From JAHQVI01 sp050330195 (GTDB taxonomy: Bacteria; Pseudomonadota; Alphaproteobacteria; Rhizobiales; Rhodomicrobiaceae): a stretch of DNA of 64,000 nt. A model generated the notes under the pieces. The model was not told the DNA's origin and searched no databases. It saw nothing but the letters and a program-made list of their open reading frames with translations. Below, in pieces: positions 1 through 7,868 of the stretch. Each line of letters opens with the position of its first letter. Within the stretch, counting starts at the first letter, position 1. A program made the position numbers and the translations under genes. The stretch covers positions 1 to 64,000 of the forward strand of contig JBHJOB010000073.1 of NCBI GenBank assembly GCA_050330195.1, in the 5' to 3' direction.

Positions 1-87
1 TGGGGGCAGGTGATTTCCGAAGGGACGCCGGAGGAATTGATGCGCAACGAATGGGTCCGGGCGTCGGACCTTGGAAAGGTTGCGTGA
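1..87 (+). CDS. C-terminal end of a branched-chain amino acid-type ABC transporter ATPase (LivG-like), partial
   Basis: Only the last 28 codons are inside the window. The translated tail (GQVISEGTPEELMRNEWV...) is the usual C-terminal end of LivG-type ATP-binding proteins, where the strand after the H-loop is followed by a GTPEE-type helix. Its TGA stop overlaps the ATG of the next gene by one base, the tight coupling normal for livG-livF pairs. The role (ATP hydrolysis for high-affinity uptake of an amino acid or amide) is inferred from family and neighbours; the substrate is not visible. Confidence 0.75.
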   Translation, partial: WGQVISEGTPEELMRNEWVRASDLGKVA

Positions 88-782
88 TGCTGTCGGTTTC
101 CAACATACAATCCTTCTACGGAGAGACGCAGGCGCTGTTCGGCGTGTCTCTCAGCGTTTCGCATGGGGAAGCGGTTGCGCTGCTGGGCGCGAACGGCGCG
201 GGCAAGACGACGGTCTTGCGCTCGATCCTCGGCCTGACGCCGCCGCGCGATGGCAGGATCGTCTTCGACGGCTCCGAAATCACGGTACAGCCGACGCATG
301 AAATCGCAAAGCGGGGCATTGGCTGGGTGCCGGAGGAGCGGCGGATTTTTCCATCGCTGAAAGTGCGCACCAACCTGTCGCTGGGGACGAAGAAAAGCGC
401 CTTTCGGAGCTGGTCGCTCGGCGAGTGCTTCACGCTGTTTTCGGCGCTGGAATATCTGATGGACCGCGATTGCGAAAATCTGTCCGGCGGTGAGATGCAG
501 ATGGTCGCCATATCGCGGGCGATGCTCGGCGGGCCGGGGCTGATGCTAATGGACGAGCCGAGCCAGGGGCTTGCGCCGAAGCTGGTGCAGGATGTGCTGA
601 AGTCCATCCGTACCATGAAGAATGAGGGCGTGGCCGTGATCCTTGTCGAGCAGCACGCGCTCCAGGCGCTCGAAGTGACCGACCGGACCTATGTGCTGGA
701 CAAGGGGCGCATCGTTCATGAGGGTGCCTCGGCGGAGTTGCTGGACGATGCGCCGCTTCGCCGCCGCCTGCTGGGAGCCTGA
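87..782 (+). CDS. livF: Branched-chain amino acid-type ABC transporter ATP-binding protein LivF
   Basis: Cytoplasmic ATPase subunit (231 aa) of a HAAT/Liv-type ABC importer. Visible motifs: Walker A GANGAGKTT near residue 35, signature LSGGEMQ near residue 133, Walker B LMLMDEPSQGL and the H-loop residue in VEQHA. The length is typical of LivF (about 230-240 aa). The ATG at 87 overlaps the stop of the upstream LivG-like gene; a start at 51 is possible but would overlap that gene and adds no conserved sequence. The permease and binding-protein genes must lie upstream of the window. The operon seems to continue into a degenerate ABC ATPase, two dehydrogenases and a gamma-glutamyltransferase relative, so the cargo may be an amide or gamma-glutamyl compound; that is inference. 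Confidence 0.9.
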   Translation: MLSVSNIQSFYGETQALFGVSLSVSHGEAVALLGANGAGKTTVLRSILGLTPPRDGRIVFDGSEITVQPTHEIAKRGIGWVPEERRIFPSLKVRTNLSLGTKKSAFRSWSLGECFTLFSALEYLMDRDCENLSGGEMQMVAISRAMLGGPGLMLMDEPSQGLAPKLVQDVLKSIRTMKNEGVAVILVEQHALQALEVTDRTYVLDKGRIVHEGASAELLDDAPLRRRLLGA

Positions 783-785
783 GCC

Positions 786-1403
786 ATGACGAGCGTACCG
801 CTTTTGCAGGTCGACGGATTGTGCAAGGTTTACAGGCAGGGCACGTTTTCGCCGCGTGAGACTTTCCGTCTGGAGGCGGACTTCGCGATCCCGGAATCGC
901 AAATTATCGGCGTCATGGGACCGAACGGTTCCGGCAAGACGACACTGTTCGAGCTGATAACCGGCTCCAATCAGCCAACGGAGGGAACAGTCCTCTGTGC
1001 GGGCCAGAACATCCACAAGGTGCGCTACAGGGAGCGGGACCGGCTGGCGATTCACTACCATCAATCCTATCAGGTCCGGCATTTCGCGAAGGCCGTGCCA
1101 TCCTTCCTGCTTGAGCGCTCGATCTCGGAGTACCCGCTCATCCACCTGTTCGACGAGCCGCAATTCAACCGACAGGACGGCTATATCGGCTTCATGCTGG
1201 ATTTTTTCCGCAAGCTGCGAAGCGAAGGGCGGTTGGTGTTCCTCTGTGTCCATCCGCAAGAACGCTACCATTTGCAGATCATGCGTGAGATTTGCGAGCA
1301 GTTCATTTTCGTGCGCAAGGGAACGATCGCGCGGATGCCGAGCTATGACGCGATGCTGGCGGATGACGAGGTAAAGGGCTATCTCGGGGCGCTGGCGGCT
1401 TGA
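786..1403 (+). CDS. Short ABC-type ATPase lacking the helical subdomain and LSGGQ signature
   Basis: The protein has 205 aa and starts 3 bp after livF. It has a good Walker A (GPNGSGKTT, residues 45-53), a Q-loop-like Gln near residue 93, Walker B (LIHLFDEP, residues 118-125) and an H-loop-like His in LCVHP near 155. Only about 25 residues separate Q-loop and Walker B, where ABC ATPases normally have about 60 that form the helical subdomain and carry LSGGQ. No signature motif is present. The reading frame is intact and ends in a normal stop, so this is not an obvious frameshift. It could be a regulatory or partner ATPase of the Liv system, or an internally deleted second ATPase. Function unknown. 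Confidence 0.75.
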   Translation: MTSVPLLQVDGLCKVYRQGTFSPRETFRLEADFAIPESQIIGVMGPNGSGKTTLFELITGSNQPTEGTVLCAGQNIHKVRYRERDRLAIHYHQSYQVRHFAKAVPSFLLERSISEYPLIHLFDEPQFNRQDGYIGFMLDFFRKLRSEGRLVFLCVHPQERYHLQIMREICEQFIFVRKGTIARMPSYDAMLADDEVKGYLGALAA

Positions 1404-1438
1404 GCTGTTCGATAGTGTGAGCCAGTGAAAGACTCGAA

Positions 1439-1505
1439 ATCCCCGCGAAGGCGCGGATCCAGACCGGGCGTTGTTTTCAGATCCCCGCCTTCTCGAGGAT
1501 CTCGA
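1439..1505. repeat. REP-like inverted repeat
   Basis: Two arms, at about 1441-1460 (CCCCGCGAAGGCGCGGATCC) and 1481-1500, are near-perfect reverse complements sharing CGnGAAGGCGnGGATC. They are separated by about 20 bp and lie between the short ATPase and the first dehydrogenase. The layout resembles the GC-rich intergenic palindromes common in Hyphomicrobiales. A second, related palindrome occurs near 49662-49738. Confidence 0.55.
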
Positions 1506-1533
1506 AAAAAAGCGAGATTATGGGTGTTGGCGA

Positions 1534-2280
1534 ATGATGCAGACTTTGAACGGAAAAATCTGCCTGGTCACAGGCGCGGCCGGGGGTGTTGGCGAGGCGG
1601 TCGCGAAGCGGTTTGCGGCAATGGGCTGCCGCGTGATCCTCGTGGATATTGCCGAGGAAAGGCTCGCCGCGCTTGCGGCCGAACTGGGCGACGGCGCGCA
1701 CGCATTGCCGCTCGATATTTCGAACCCGGAAAACATCGCCGCGGGGCTCGCCTCGCTGCCGGAGGACTGGCGCGCCATCGACATCCTTGTCAACAATGCC
1801 GGTATTCTCACCAATAACAAAGCCGCGCAAACAGAGCCGGATGAATGGCGCAAGGTGCTCTCCGTCAATCTCGATGGTGCGTTTTACCTGTCGCGAGCCG
1901 TGCTTCCCGCCATGCGCCAAAAGGGTTGGGGGCGGATCATCAACATGTGCTCGTTGGCCATGAAGTCCGGCGGGATTACCGCGGGCACGGCTTATACCAC
2001 ATCGAAAGGCGCACTGGGCGCGCTGACCTTTTCCCTCGCACGGGAAACGGCGGCGGAGGGTATCACAGTTAACGGCATTGCCCCGGCTCATGTCCTGACG
2101 CCGATGGTGAGGGAGCAGCTCACGCAAGCCCAGCGTGACGAGTTGCTGAAGATCATCCCTGTGCGCCGTTTCTGCGAGGCGAGCGAAGTCGCGCATGTGG
2201 CTGCGTTTCTTGCCAGCCCGGAAAGCGGCTTCATCACCGGTGAGATCATCGACATCAATGGCGGCCTGCATCTGGACTGA
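1534..2280 (+). CDS. Short-chain dehydrogenase/reductase (SDR, 3-oxoacyl-ACP reductase-like)
   Basis: Classical SDR of 248 aa. The Rossmann motif VTGAAGGVGEA is near residue 12, NNAG near residue 88, and the catalytic Tyr/Lys pair sits in AYTTSK. The C-terminus has the usual GEIIDINGG ending. It should be a cytoplasmic NAD(P)-dependent oxidoreductase; the substrate cannot be read from the sequence. The start is the first of two adjacent ATGs (1534, 1537); no strong ribosome site is visible. An upstream start at 1471 would run through the REP-like palindrome and is less likely. It sits with a second SDR and a gamma-glutamyltransferase relative in what looks like a transport-plus-catabolism operon. 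Confidence 0.88.
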   Translation: MMQTLNGKICLVTGAAGGVGEAVAKRFAAMGCRVILVDIAEERLAALAAELGDGAHALPLDISNPENIAAGLASLPEDWRAIDILVNNAGILTNNKAAQTEPDEWRKVLSVNLDGAFYLSRAVLPAMRQKGWGRIINMCSLAMKSGGITAGTAYTTSKGALGALTFSLARETAAEGITVNGIAPAHVLTPMVREQLTQAQRDELLKIIPVRRFCEASEVAHVAAFLASPESGFITGEIIDINGGLHLD

Positions 2281-2287
2281 TTTCTTA

Positions 2288-2393
2288 ACCTCTCCCGTGG
2301 GGAGAGGTCGGCACAAAGTGCCGGGTGAGGGCATAAGGGGCTAATAGCTGGCGCCGTATCCCTCACCCCACCCCTCTCACCTGGGAGAGGGGG
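2288..2393. repeat. Multi-hairpin intergenic repeat element
   Basis: A run of nested inverted repeats fills most of this intergenic gap. CCTCTCC/GGAGAGG is at 2289-2307, CGGCAC/GTGCCG at 2309-2323, GGGTGAGGG/CCCTCACCC at 2323-2331 and 2360-2368, and a last CCTCTC/GAGAGG hairpin at about 2371-2390. The wording (CCTCTCCC...GGTGAGGG...CCCTCACCCC) matches a repeat type widespread between genes in Hyphomicrobiales. It may fold as a transcript hairpin between the two SDR genes. Confidence 0.65.
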
Positions 2394-2429
2394 CGAAGAG
2401 TCCGAAGGCGCGGAGATTGGACCAACGAC

Positions 2430-3245
2430 ATGGCAGACCAGATCACACCGAAAATCGACTTTCAGAGCGAACTTTCCGGCCTCTTTCGGCTCGACGGGCA
2501 AGTGCTCTTCATTCCCGGCGGCTATGGCGGCATCGGGGAGGCGATTGCCTGGGGGGCAGCGATGGCGGGCGCTACGGTGATCGTTGCGGGGCGCGACAAG
2601 AGCAAGGCCGTGGCGCTCGCCGGAGCCATCAGCGAGGCGGGATATTCAGCGGACGGGATGGCCATCGACTGCGCTTCCGTCGCCAATATCCGCGAGACGG
2701 TCGATGCGGCGGCATCCCGGCACGGCAGGATCGACAGCCTGATCAATTGCGTGGGCATCCAGCGGGAGCAGCCGCTTGCCGAAGTGACTGAAGAAGCGTT
2801 CGATGAGGTCTACACCGTCAATCTGAAAGCCGCGATGTTCCTCGGTCAGTCTGTCGCCAGGCACCAGATCGCGGCGGGCGAGGGCGGCCGTCAGGTGCAC
2901 CTGCTCTCGGTGCGCTCGACGCTCGGCATCCGCGCGCGCGGCTACTCGGCCTATTGCGCAACCAAGGGCGGCATGGTGATGCTGATCAAGCAGCACGCGA
3001 TGGAGCTTGCTCCGCATGGCATCACGGTCAACGGGGTCGCGCCGACCTTCGTCTACACGGAGATGATCCGCCACGTCATGGAGAATGACGAATTCCGGCA
3101 GGGGCTTTTGAACCGCATCCCGCTTGGCCGGATCGCCGATCCCAAGGACATTGTCGGCCCGACGCTGTTTTTTGCCTCGCCGGGAGCGGGCTTCGTGACA
3201 GGGCAGAACTTGCTGGTCGATGGCGGGATCACGGCGAGCCAGTAG
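2430..3245 (+). CDS. Short-chain dehydrogenase/reductase (SDR)
   Basis: SDR of 271 aa with the glycine-rich motif GGYGGIGEA near residue 31, an NNAG-equivalent NCVG near residue 105, and the active-site Tyr/Lys in YSAYCATKGG. The C-terminus ends GQNLLVDGG, typical of classical SDRs. About 30 residues precede the Rossmann fold, as in gluconate 5-dehydrogenase-like members. Tandem SDR genes suggest consecutive oxidation or reduction steps of the same substrate family. The substrate is unknown. Confidence 0.87.
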   Translation: MADQITPKIDFQSELSGLFRLDGQVLFIPGGYGGIGEAIAWGAAMAGATVIVAGRDKSKAVALAGAISEAGYSADGMAIDCASVANIRETVDAAASRHGRIDSLINCVGIQREQPLAEVTEEAFDEVYTVNLKAAMFLGQSVARHQIAAGEGGRQVHLLSVRSTLGIRARGYSAYCATKGGMVMLIKQHAMELAPHGITVNGVAPTFVYTEMIRHVMENDEFRQGLLNRIPLGRIADPKDIVGPTLFFASPGAGFVTGQNLLVDGGITASQ

Positions 3246-3369
3246 CCGGATGCCCGGATCACATCCGGGATAGCATTCATTGCCCATCGATTGAGCTATT
3301 GAATTCTTCCGCGTTTTGCCGTCGAATTGTGTGCAAAGCTAAATATCGCCCACGCAATCCGGAGCCAGC

Positions 3370-4968
3370 ATGACGCCGAACCAGAAAAATCCTTATTCCT
3401 CAAGGCGTTCGCCTGTCCTTGCGCGCAATATCGTCTCGACATCCCAGCCGTTGGCCGTGCAGGCGGGCGTGCGGATGCTGCTCAAGGGCGGCAATGCGGC
3501 GGATGCGGCCATCGCGTCGGCGATCACCTTGACCATTGTCGAGCCGACGGGCAACGGCATCGGTTCGGACGCTTTCGCGATCATCTGGGATGGCAAGGAG
3601 CTTCATGGCCTCAACGCGTCAGGCCGCGCGCCTGCCGCCGTTACGCCGGAGCGTTATGCGGGACAAAAAAAGGTGCCCCCGCGCGGCTGGGAGTCGGTGT
3701 CGGTTCCCGGTGCGGTTTCGGCATGGCGGGAGGTGTCGTCGCGCTTTGGCAAGCTGCCCTTCGCGGACCTGTTCGAGCCCGCGATCCACTATGCGCGGAA
3801 CGGCTTTCCCGTCTCGCCTATCATTGCGGGCCTGTGGGCGATCGGCGCGGATACGCTCAAGGAGCAACCGGGCTACGCGGAGGCCTTCATGCCGGATGGC
3901 CGTGCGCCGAAGGCTGGTGAAATCTTCTTCAATCGGGGGGCCGGCGACACGCTGGAGCAGATCGCCGAGAGCGGGGGCGAGGCGTTCTATCGCGGCTCGC
4001 TCGCTGAAAAGATTGCGGCCCATGCGGCGGAAAATGGCGCGGCGATGACAGTCGAGGATCTGGCGGCTCACCGGGCGGACTGGTGCGGCACGATCAGCAA
4101 ATCCTACGGCGCGGCCTCGCTTCACGAGATACCGCCGAACGGGCAGGGCATCACGGCGCTGATCGCGCTGGGCATTCTGGAACATTGCGGGCTGGACCGC
4201 TTCGGGCCGGACGACGCCGACGCGCTGCATTACCAGATCGAGGCGATCAAGCTCGGCTTTGCAGATGCGCACGCCTATGTCGCCGATTCCTCGGCCATGC
4301 CTGACGAACAGGTCTCGCAGTTGCTTTCCGATGGCTATCTCGCGGAGCGCGCCAAACTCATCCAACAGGATAAGGCGCAGATTTTCGGCCCCGGAATGCC
4401 GGGACGAGGCGGCACCGTCTATCTGGCCACGGCCGATGCGTCCGGCATGATGGTCTCCTACATCCAGTCCAACTATCTGGGCTTCGGCTCCGGCGTCGTC
4501 GTTCCGGGCACGGGGATCAGCCTGCAAAATCGCGGCGCGGGCTTCTCGCTCAAACCCGGACATCCCAATCTGATTGCCGGCGGCAAGCGGCCCTATCACA
4601 CGATCATTCCCGGCTTCCTGATGGGCGCGGACGGCAAGCCGATCATGAGCATGGGGGTCATGGGCGGACCGATGCAGCCACAGGGCCATGTGCAGGTGGC
4701 GCTCCGGACGCAGGCCTGGGGACAGGATCCGCAAACGGCGGTCGATGCCCCGCGCTGGCAGGTGCTCTCCGGTCTTGACGTTGCCATTGAACGCACCTTT
4801 GGCGAGGCGACGCTCTCGGCATTGCGCGCCAAGGGCCACAATCTGATTACGGAGGAGCCGGATCCGGTCAATTTCGGCTTCGGCGGAGCGCAGCTCATTG
4901 CGAAAATGGGCGATGCCTATATTGCGGGCTCCGACCCGCGTAAAGACGGCTGCGCGATAGGATATTAA
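3370..4968 (+). CDS. Gamma-glutamyltransferase-family hydrolase
   Basis: A 532-aa Ntn hydrolase of the gamma-glutamyltransferase family. The N-terminal NAADAAIA motif and the E-P-x-G-N-G-I-G-S-D segment match the family. The predicted autoprocessing nucleophile is Thr349 in RGGTVYLA, followed by the usual small-subunit motifs (SYIQSNY, GMGG-like GVMGGPMQPQGH). No signal peptide is visible, so it is probably cytoplasmic, unlike periplasmic Ggt. This fits the sub-branch that includes amide hydrolases such as oxamate amidohydrolase and cephalosporin-type acylases. With the Liv transporter and two SDRs upstream it may hydrolyse an imported gamma-glutamyl or amide compound. A strong terminator follows. 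Confidence 0.85.
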   Translation: MTPNQKNPYSSRRSPVLARNIVSTSQPLAVQAGVRMLLKGGNAADAAIASAITLTIVEPTGNGIGSDAFAIIWDGKELHGLNASGRAPAAVTPERYAGQKKVPPRGWESVSVPGAVSAWREVSSRFGKLPFADLFEPAIHYARNGFPVSPIIAGLWAIGADTLKEQPGYAEAFMPDGRAPKAGEIFFNRGAGDTLEQIAESGGEAFYRGSLAEKIAAHAAENGAAMTVEDLAAHRADWCGTISKSYGAASLHEIPPNGQGITALIALGILEHCGLDRFGPDDADALHYQIEAIKLGFADAHAYVADSSAMPDEQVSQLLSDGYLAERAKLIQQDKAQIFGPGMPGRGGTVYLATADASGMMVSYIQSNYLGFGSGVVVPGTGISLQNRGAGFSLKPGHPNLIAGGKRPYHTIIPGFLMGADGKPIMSMGVMGGPMQPQGHVQVALRTQAWGQDPQTAVDAPRWQVLSGLDVAIERTFGEATLSALRAKGHNLITEEPDPVNFGFGGAQLIAKMGDAYIAGSDPRKDGCAIGY

Positions 4969-4982
4969 GATATTAAGATATT

Positions 4983-5018
4983 AAAAAAAAGCCCCGGACT
5001 GATGCCGGGGCACTTTTT
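4983..5018. terminator. Bidirectional rho-independent terminator
   Basis: A perfect 7-bp stem GCCCCGG (4991-4997) / CCGGGGC (5005-5011) with a 7-nt loop is flanked by an A-run (4983-4990) on one side and a T-run (5013-5018) on the other. It can therefore terminate the plus-strand hydrolase gene and the convergent minus-strand small gene. Just upstream is a short tandem GATATTAA triplication (about 4961-4984). Confidence 0.85.
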
Positions 5019-5062
5019 TGCTCTGCGGCGAATGACAAGCCATTCAGCCGGCAAGGATGCGA

Positions 5063-5269
5063 TTACTTATTGAAATGTCTTTCAAAGACGATGCGGCTTG
5101 CCTCCTGAGGCGATTTTTGCGCGGACAGAGTGCGATAATCGTTGGCAGCTTCAATACCGGTCTTGAAAGACTCTGCGAGGTTGCGGAAATAACCGCCAAC
5201 GCGGGCTGCCCAATTGGACGTATCGAGATTTCCGACCCAGTCCGAAGGGGTGCTGTGATGTGTGCTCAT
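5063..5269 (-). CDS. Small conserved-looking protein of unknown function (68 aa)
   Basis: The protein has 68 aa, is mostly polar, and has a probable amphipathic helical middle (YFRNLAESFKTGIEAANDYR) and an ending with SPQEASRIVFERHF. There is no signal peptide or membrane segment. The second half is weakly reminiscent of DUF1127-type small proteins, but I would not assign it. Support for a real gene: an AAGGGA ribosome site 9-10 nt before the ATG, its own upstream region with a TGGTATACAA operator-like site, and a shared bidirectional terminator just after its stop. It lies at the end of the oxalate island and may share its regulator. Confidence 0.65.
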   Translation of the reverse strand: MSTHHSTPSDWVGNLDTSNWAARVGGYFRNLAESFKTGIEAANDYRTLSAQKSPQEASRIVFERHFNK

Positions 5270-5325
5270 GATTGGGTTCCCTTATCTTGCACTGCAACAT
5301 AGCCAGTAGATAGGGGATCTTCCCG

Positions 5326-5335
5326 TGGTATACAA
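5326..5335. promoter_or_regulatory. GntR/FCD-type operator-like site before the 68-aa gene
   Basis: TGGTATACAA matches 9 of 10 positions of the palindrome TGGTATACCA found before the gntR-oxc-frc operon and in the tctC/sucCD-like divergent region. It lies 57 bp upstream of the ATG of the 68-aa gene on the minus strand. The rest of 5270-5475 holds no gene I can support. Confidence 0.55.
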
Positions 5336-5475
5336 TACACAAAAAAGCGGACACCCGATCGCATTTCGACGAGAGGAAGTCATATACCTTTGAAATAAAA
5401 GGGAAAAATCAGAAAACGCACGGTCGAGCTATGCGGATGGTGAGGATCTGGCATGCACTGCGGTGCAGCATTGTC

Positions 5476-5508
5476 AAAAAAAACGGGCGAGCCACAAGGT
5501 GCCCGCCC
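5476..5508 (-). terminator. Rho-independent terminator of the oxc-frc operon
   Basis: Read on the minus strand, GGGCGGGC (5508-5501) pairs with GCTCGCCC (5492-5485), an 8-bp stem with one G-U pair, and is followed by a T-run (5483-5476). It lies about 120 bp after the stop of the acyl-CoA synthetase gene and ends the gntR-oxc-frc-synthetase transcription unit. Confidence 0.8.
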
Positions 5509-5531
5509 ATCTCCGGGGTCGTCAACTGTCT

Positions 5532-5630
5532 GGATCGTGTCGTTTCTCAACGAAACGATCCTGATCTGCATCTATCTTCTCAAGTCCGATTTTCCGGAAA
5601 ATGATTCCCATCTTGTCGGATCTCGCTCTA
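5532..5630 (-). repeat. Dispersed ~100-bp repeat, copy 1
   Basis: On the minus strand this reads TAGAGCGAGATCCGAC... then a TTTTCCGGAAAATCG core and a GATCAGGATCGTTTCG end with a palindromic tail. It matches copies at 24834-24933 and 53799-53904. The first three bases, TAG, are the stop codon of the acyl-CoA synthetase gene. The overall plan (TAGAGC start, TTTTCGGAAAA middle, hairpin end) resembles the common rhizobial intergenic repeats that begin AGAGCATGATCC. Confidence 0.75.
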
Positions 5631-7757
5631 AAGCAGTCCCGCCGCGCGTGCCCATTTGTACTTGGCGCCAAGCACTTCGACGGGAACTTCGGTGGTGTAC
5701 GGGTACGCGACGATCCCGTGATCGTAGAGCTTCTCGCAGGCCGCCTCGACTTCGACGTCGCCCACGAGTGACGCCACGATCGGCTTGTCGATGCCGTTGG
5801 CGCGCGCCTCGGTGACGACCTCGATCATCTTGTCGGCGAAGACCAGCGGCGGCGTCACGATCGTATGCCAGTAGCCCAGAATGAGCGAATGGATGCGCTC
5901 GTCATTGAGCCCGAGCCGGACCGTATTCTGATAGGTGATCGGCGGCTCGCCGCCCGTAATGTCGACCGGATTTCCGGCCGCACCGAAGGGCGGGATGAAT
6001 TTGCGGAAGGCTGCATCCAGATCTTCCGGCATCTTCATCAGGGTCAGACCATTGTCGAAGCAGGCATCGGACAGGAGGACACCCGAGCCGCCCGCGCCGG
6101 TGATGATGACCACATTTTCGCCCTTCGGTGTCGGCAGGACCTGCAGGCCGCGCGCGAATTCAAGCATCGAGCGCAGGGACGGCGCGCGGATGACGCCGGA
6201 CTGGCGCAACACGTCGTCATAGATCTTGTCATTGCCGGCAAGCGCGCCGGTGTGGCTCGCGGCGGCGCGTGAGCCGTAAGAAGTCCGGCCCGCCTTGAGC
6301 ATGATGACAGGCTTTTTCTTCGAAACGCGCTTGGCGACCTCGGCGAAGGACCGGCCGTCTTTCAGGTCTTCGCAGTGCATGGCGATGGCCTGGGTGTTCG
6401 AATCCTGCTCGAAATAGACGAGAAGGTCGTCCTCATCGAGATCCGATTTGTTGCCCAGACCGACAATGGCCGAAACGCCCATTTTGGTCGAACGGGCAAA
6501 GCCGATGATCGACATGCCGACGCCGCCGGACTGCGAGGAGAGCGCCGCCGCGCCTTTCACGTCGAAAGCGGTGCAGAACGTTGCGCAGAGATTCTCCGGC
6601 GTATAGTAGAAGCCGTAAATGTTCGGTCCCATGACGCGCACATTGTGCTTGCGCGCCGTGGCGAGCAATTCGTCCTGCAGTTCCTGATTGTCGGTCTCGG
6701 CAAAGCCTGACGGGATCATCACCGCGCCGGGAATGCCCTTGCGTCCGACTTCGTCCATCGCCGCATTGCATAGATGAGCCGGCACGGCAAAGACCGCGAC
6801 ATCAATCTCGCCCGGATAGTCAAGCACCGACTTGTAGGCTTGAACGCCGAGAATTTCCGCGTTTTTTGGGTGGACCGGAACGATGGTGCCCTTGTAGCCG
6901 CCATTGATCAGGTTCTTCATCACCGAATTGCCGATCTTGCCGTCCGCATCCGATGCGCCGATCACGGCCACCGCTTTCGGATGGAAGATCCGGTTCATCG
7001 ACGCGAGAATTTCGCCCTCATTCGGACGGAAGCGCTCCTTCCTGGCCTCCCAGTCGCAGACGATCGCGGCATCGACCGCCGTCGCGCCGTTCTGCGTCGC
7101 GAAAATCGGGTTCAGGTCAACCTCGATAATCTCCGGGAAGTCGCTGACCAGTTCGGAGACCTTGACAATGATGTTCGAGAGCGCGGCGCGGTCGACCGCC
7201 GGCTGGCCGCGGACGCCTTTCAGAACTTCCGAGGCCTTCAGGCTGTCAAGCATCGCTTCGGCTTCGTCCTTGGTCGCCGGCGCGAGATGGAAGGTGATGT
7301 CCTTCAGCACCTCGACGAGAATGCCGCCAAGACCGAATGCGACGAGCTTACCGAAGGACGGATCGGTGATCGAGCCGACGATGACCTCGGTCGCGCCGGA
7401 GGGCAGCATCTGCTGGATCTGAACGCCTTCGATCGCGGCATCAGCCTTGTAATTCCTGGCATTGTCGAGGATGGTCTGATAGGTCGCGCGGGCCTTGTCG
7501 GCGCTGTCGACGCCGACCACGACGCCGCCGGCTTCGGTCTTGTGCAGAATGTCCGGCGAGACGATCTTCATCACCACCGGAAAGCCCATGCCCGAGGCCA
7601 TCTCGGCGGCTTCGTCCGCCGACTTCGCCAGGCCTTCCTGCGGAACCGGTATTCCGTAGGCGTCGCAGATCTGCTTCGCTTCCGGCGCGGTCAGAGCGGT
7701 TCGCCCCGACGCCTTGACCGAATCGAGCACACTTCTGACGGTCGCTTTGTCGCTCAT
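5628..7757 (-). CDS. ADP-forming acyl-CoA synthetase (acetate-CoA ligase family, beta-alpha fusion)
   Basis: A 709-aa single-chain NDP-forming acyl-CoA synthetase. The ATP-grasp (beta) domain comes first (about residues 15-235, with FPVVMKIVSPDILHKTEAGGV). The CoA-binding Rossmann domain follows (AVAVIGASD near 265) and then the ligase domains. The phosphorylated His of the family is in SHTGALAG. It would convert acid + CoA + ATP to acyl-CoA + ADP + Pi reversibly. It follows oxc and frc on the same strand with a strong AGGAGGA ribosome site, so it probably serves oxalate metabolism, for example by making a CoA donor for Frc or using formyl-CoA or acetyl-CoA. The exact acid is not visible. Its TAG stop belongs to a dispersed repeat. 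Confidence 0.88.
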   Translation of the reverse strand: MSDKATVRSVLDSVKASGRTALTAPEAKQICDAYGIPVPQEGLAKSADEAAEMASGMGFPVVMKIVSPDILHKTEAGGVVVGVDSADKARATYQTILDNARNYKADAAIEGVQIQQMLPSGATEVIVGSITDPSFGKLVAFGLGGILVEVLKDITFHLAPATKDEAEAMLDSLKASEVLKGVRGQPAVDRAALSNIIVKVSELVSDFPEIIEVDLNPIFATQNGATAVDAAIVCDWEARKERFRPNEGEILASMNRIFHPKAVAVIGASDADGKIGNSVMKNLINGGYKGTIVPVHPKNAEILGVQAYKSVLDYPGEIDVAVFAVPAHLCNAAMDEVGRKGIPGAVMIPSGFAETDNQELQDELLATARKHNVRVMGPNIYGFYYTPENLCATFCTAFDVKGAAALSSQSGGVGMSIIGFARSTKMGVSAIVGLGNKSDLDEDDLLVYFEQDSNTQAIAMHCEDLKDGRSFAEVAKRVSKKKPVIMLKAGRTSYGSRAAASHTGALAGNDKIYDDVLRQSGVIRAPSLRSMLEFARGLQVLPTPKGENVVIITGAGGSGVLLSDACFDNGLTLMKMPEDLDAAFRKFIPPFGAAGNPVDITGGEPPITYQNTVRLGLNDERIHSLILGYWHTIVTPPLVFADKMIEVVTEARANGIDKPIVASLVGDVEVEAACEKLYDHGIVAYPYTTEVPVEVLGAKYKWARAAGLL

Positions 7758-7868
7758 TTATTCCTCCTTATGCCACGCCGGTTACGGCGTGAGCTTCGCG
7801 TCTACGGATCGTGTTCAATACGGCTCCGCAACAGGCGGAGCCAGTTTTTCATCAGCGGGGCGGCGAGA

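Noticed and set aside
786..1403. Frameshifted pseudogene
   Set aside because: The frame is open from ATG to stop, keeps all nucleotide-binding motifs and good coupling to livF, so an intact short protein is more likely.
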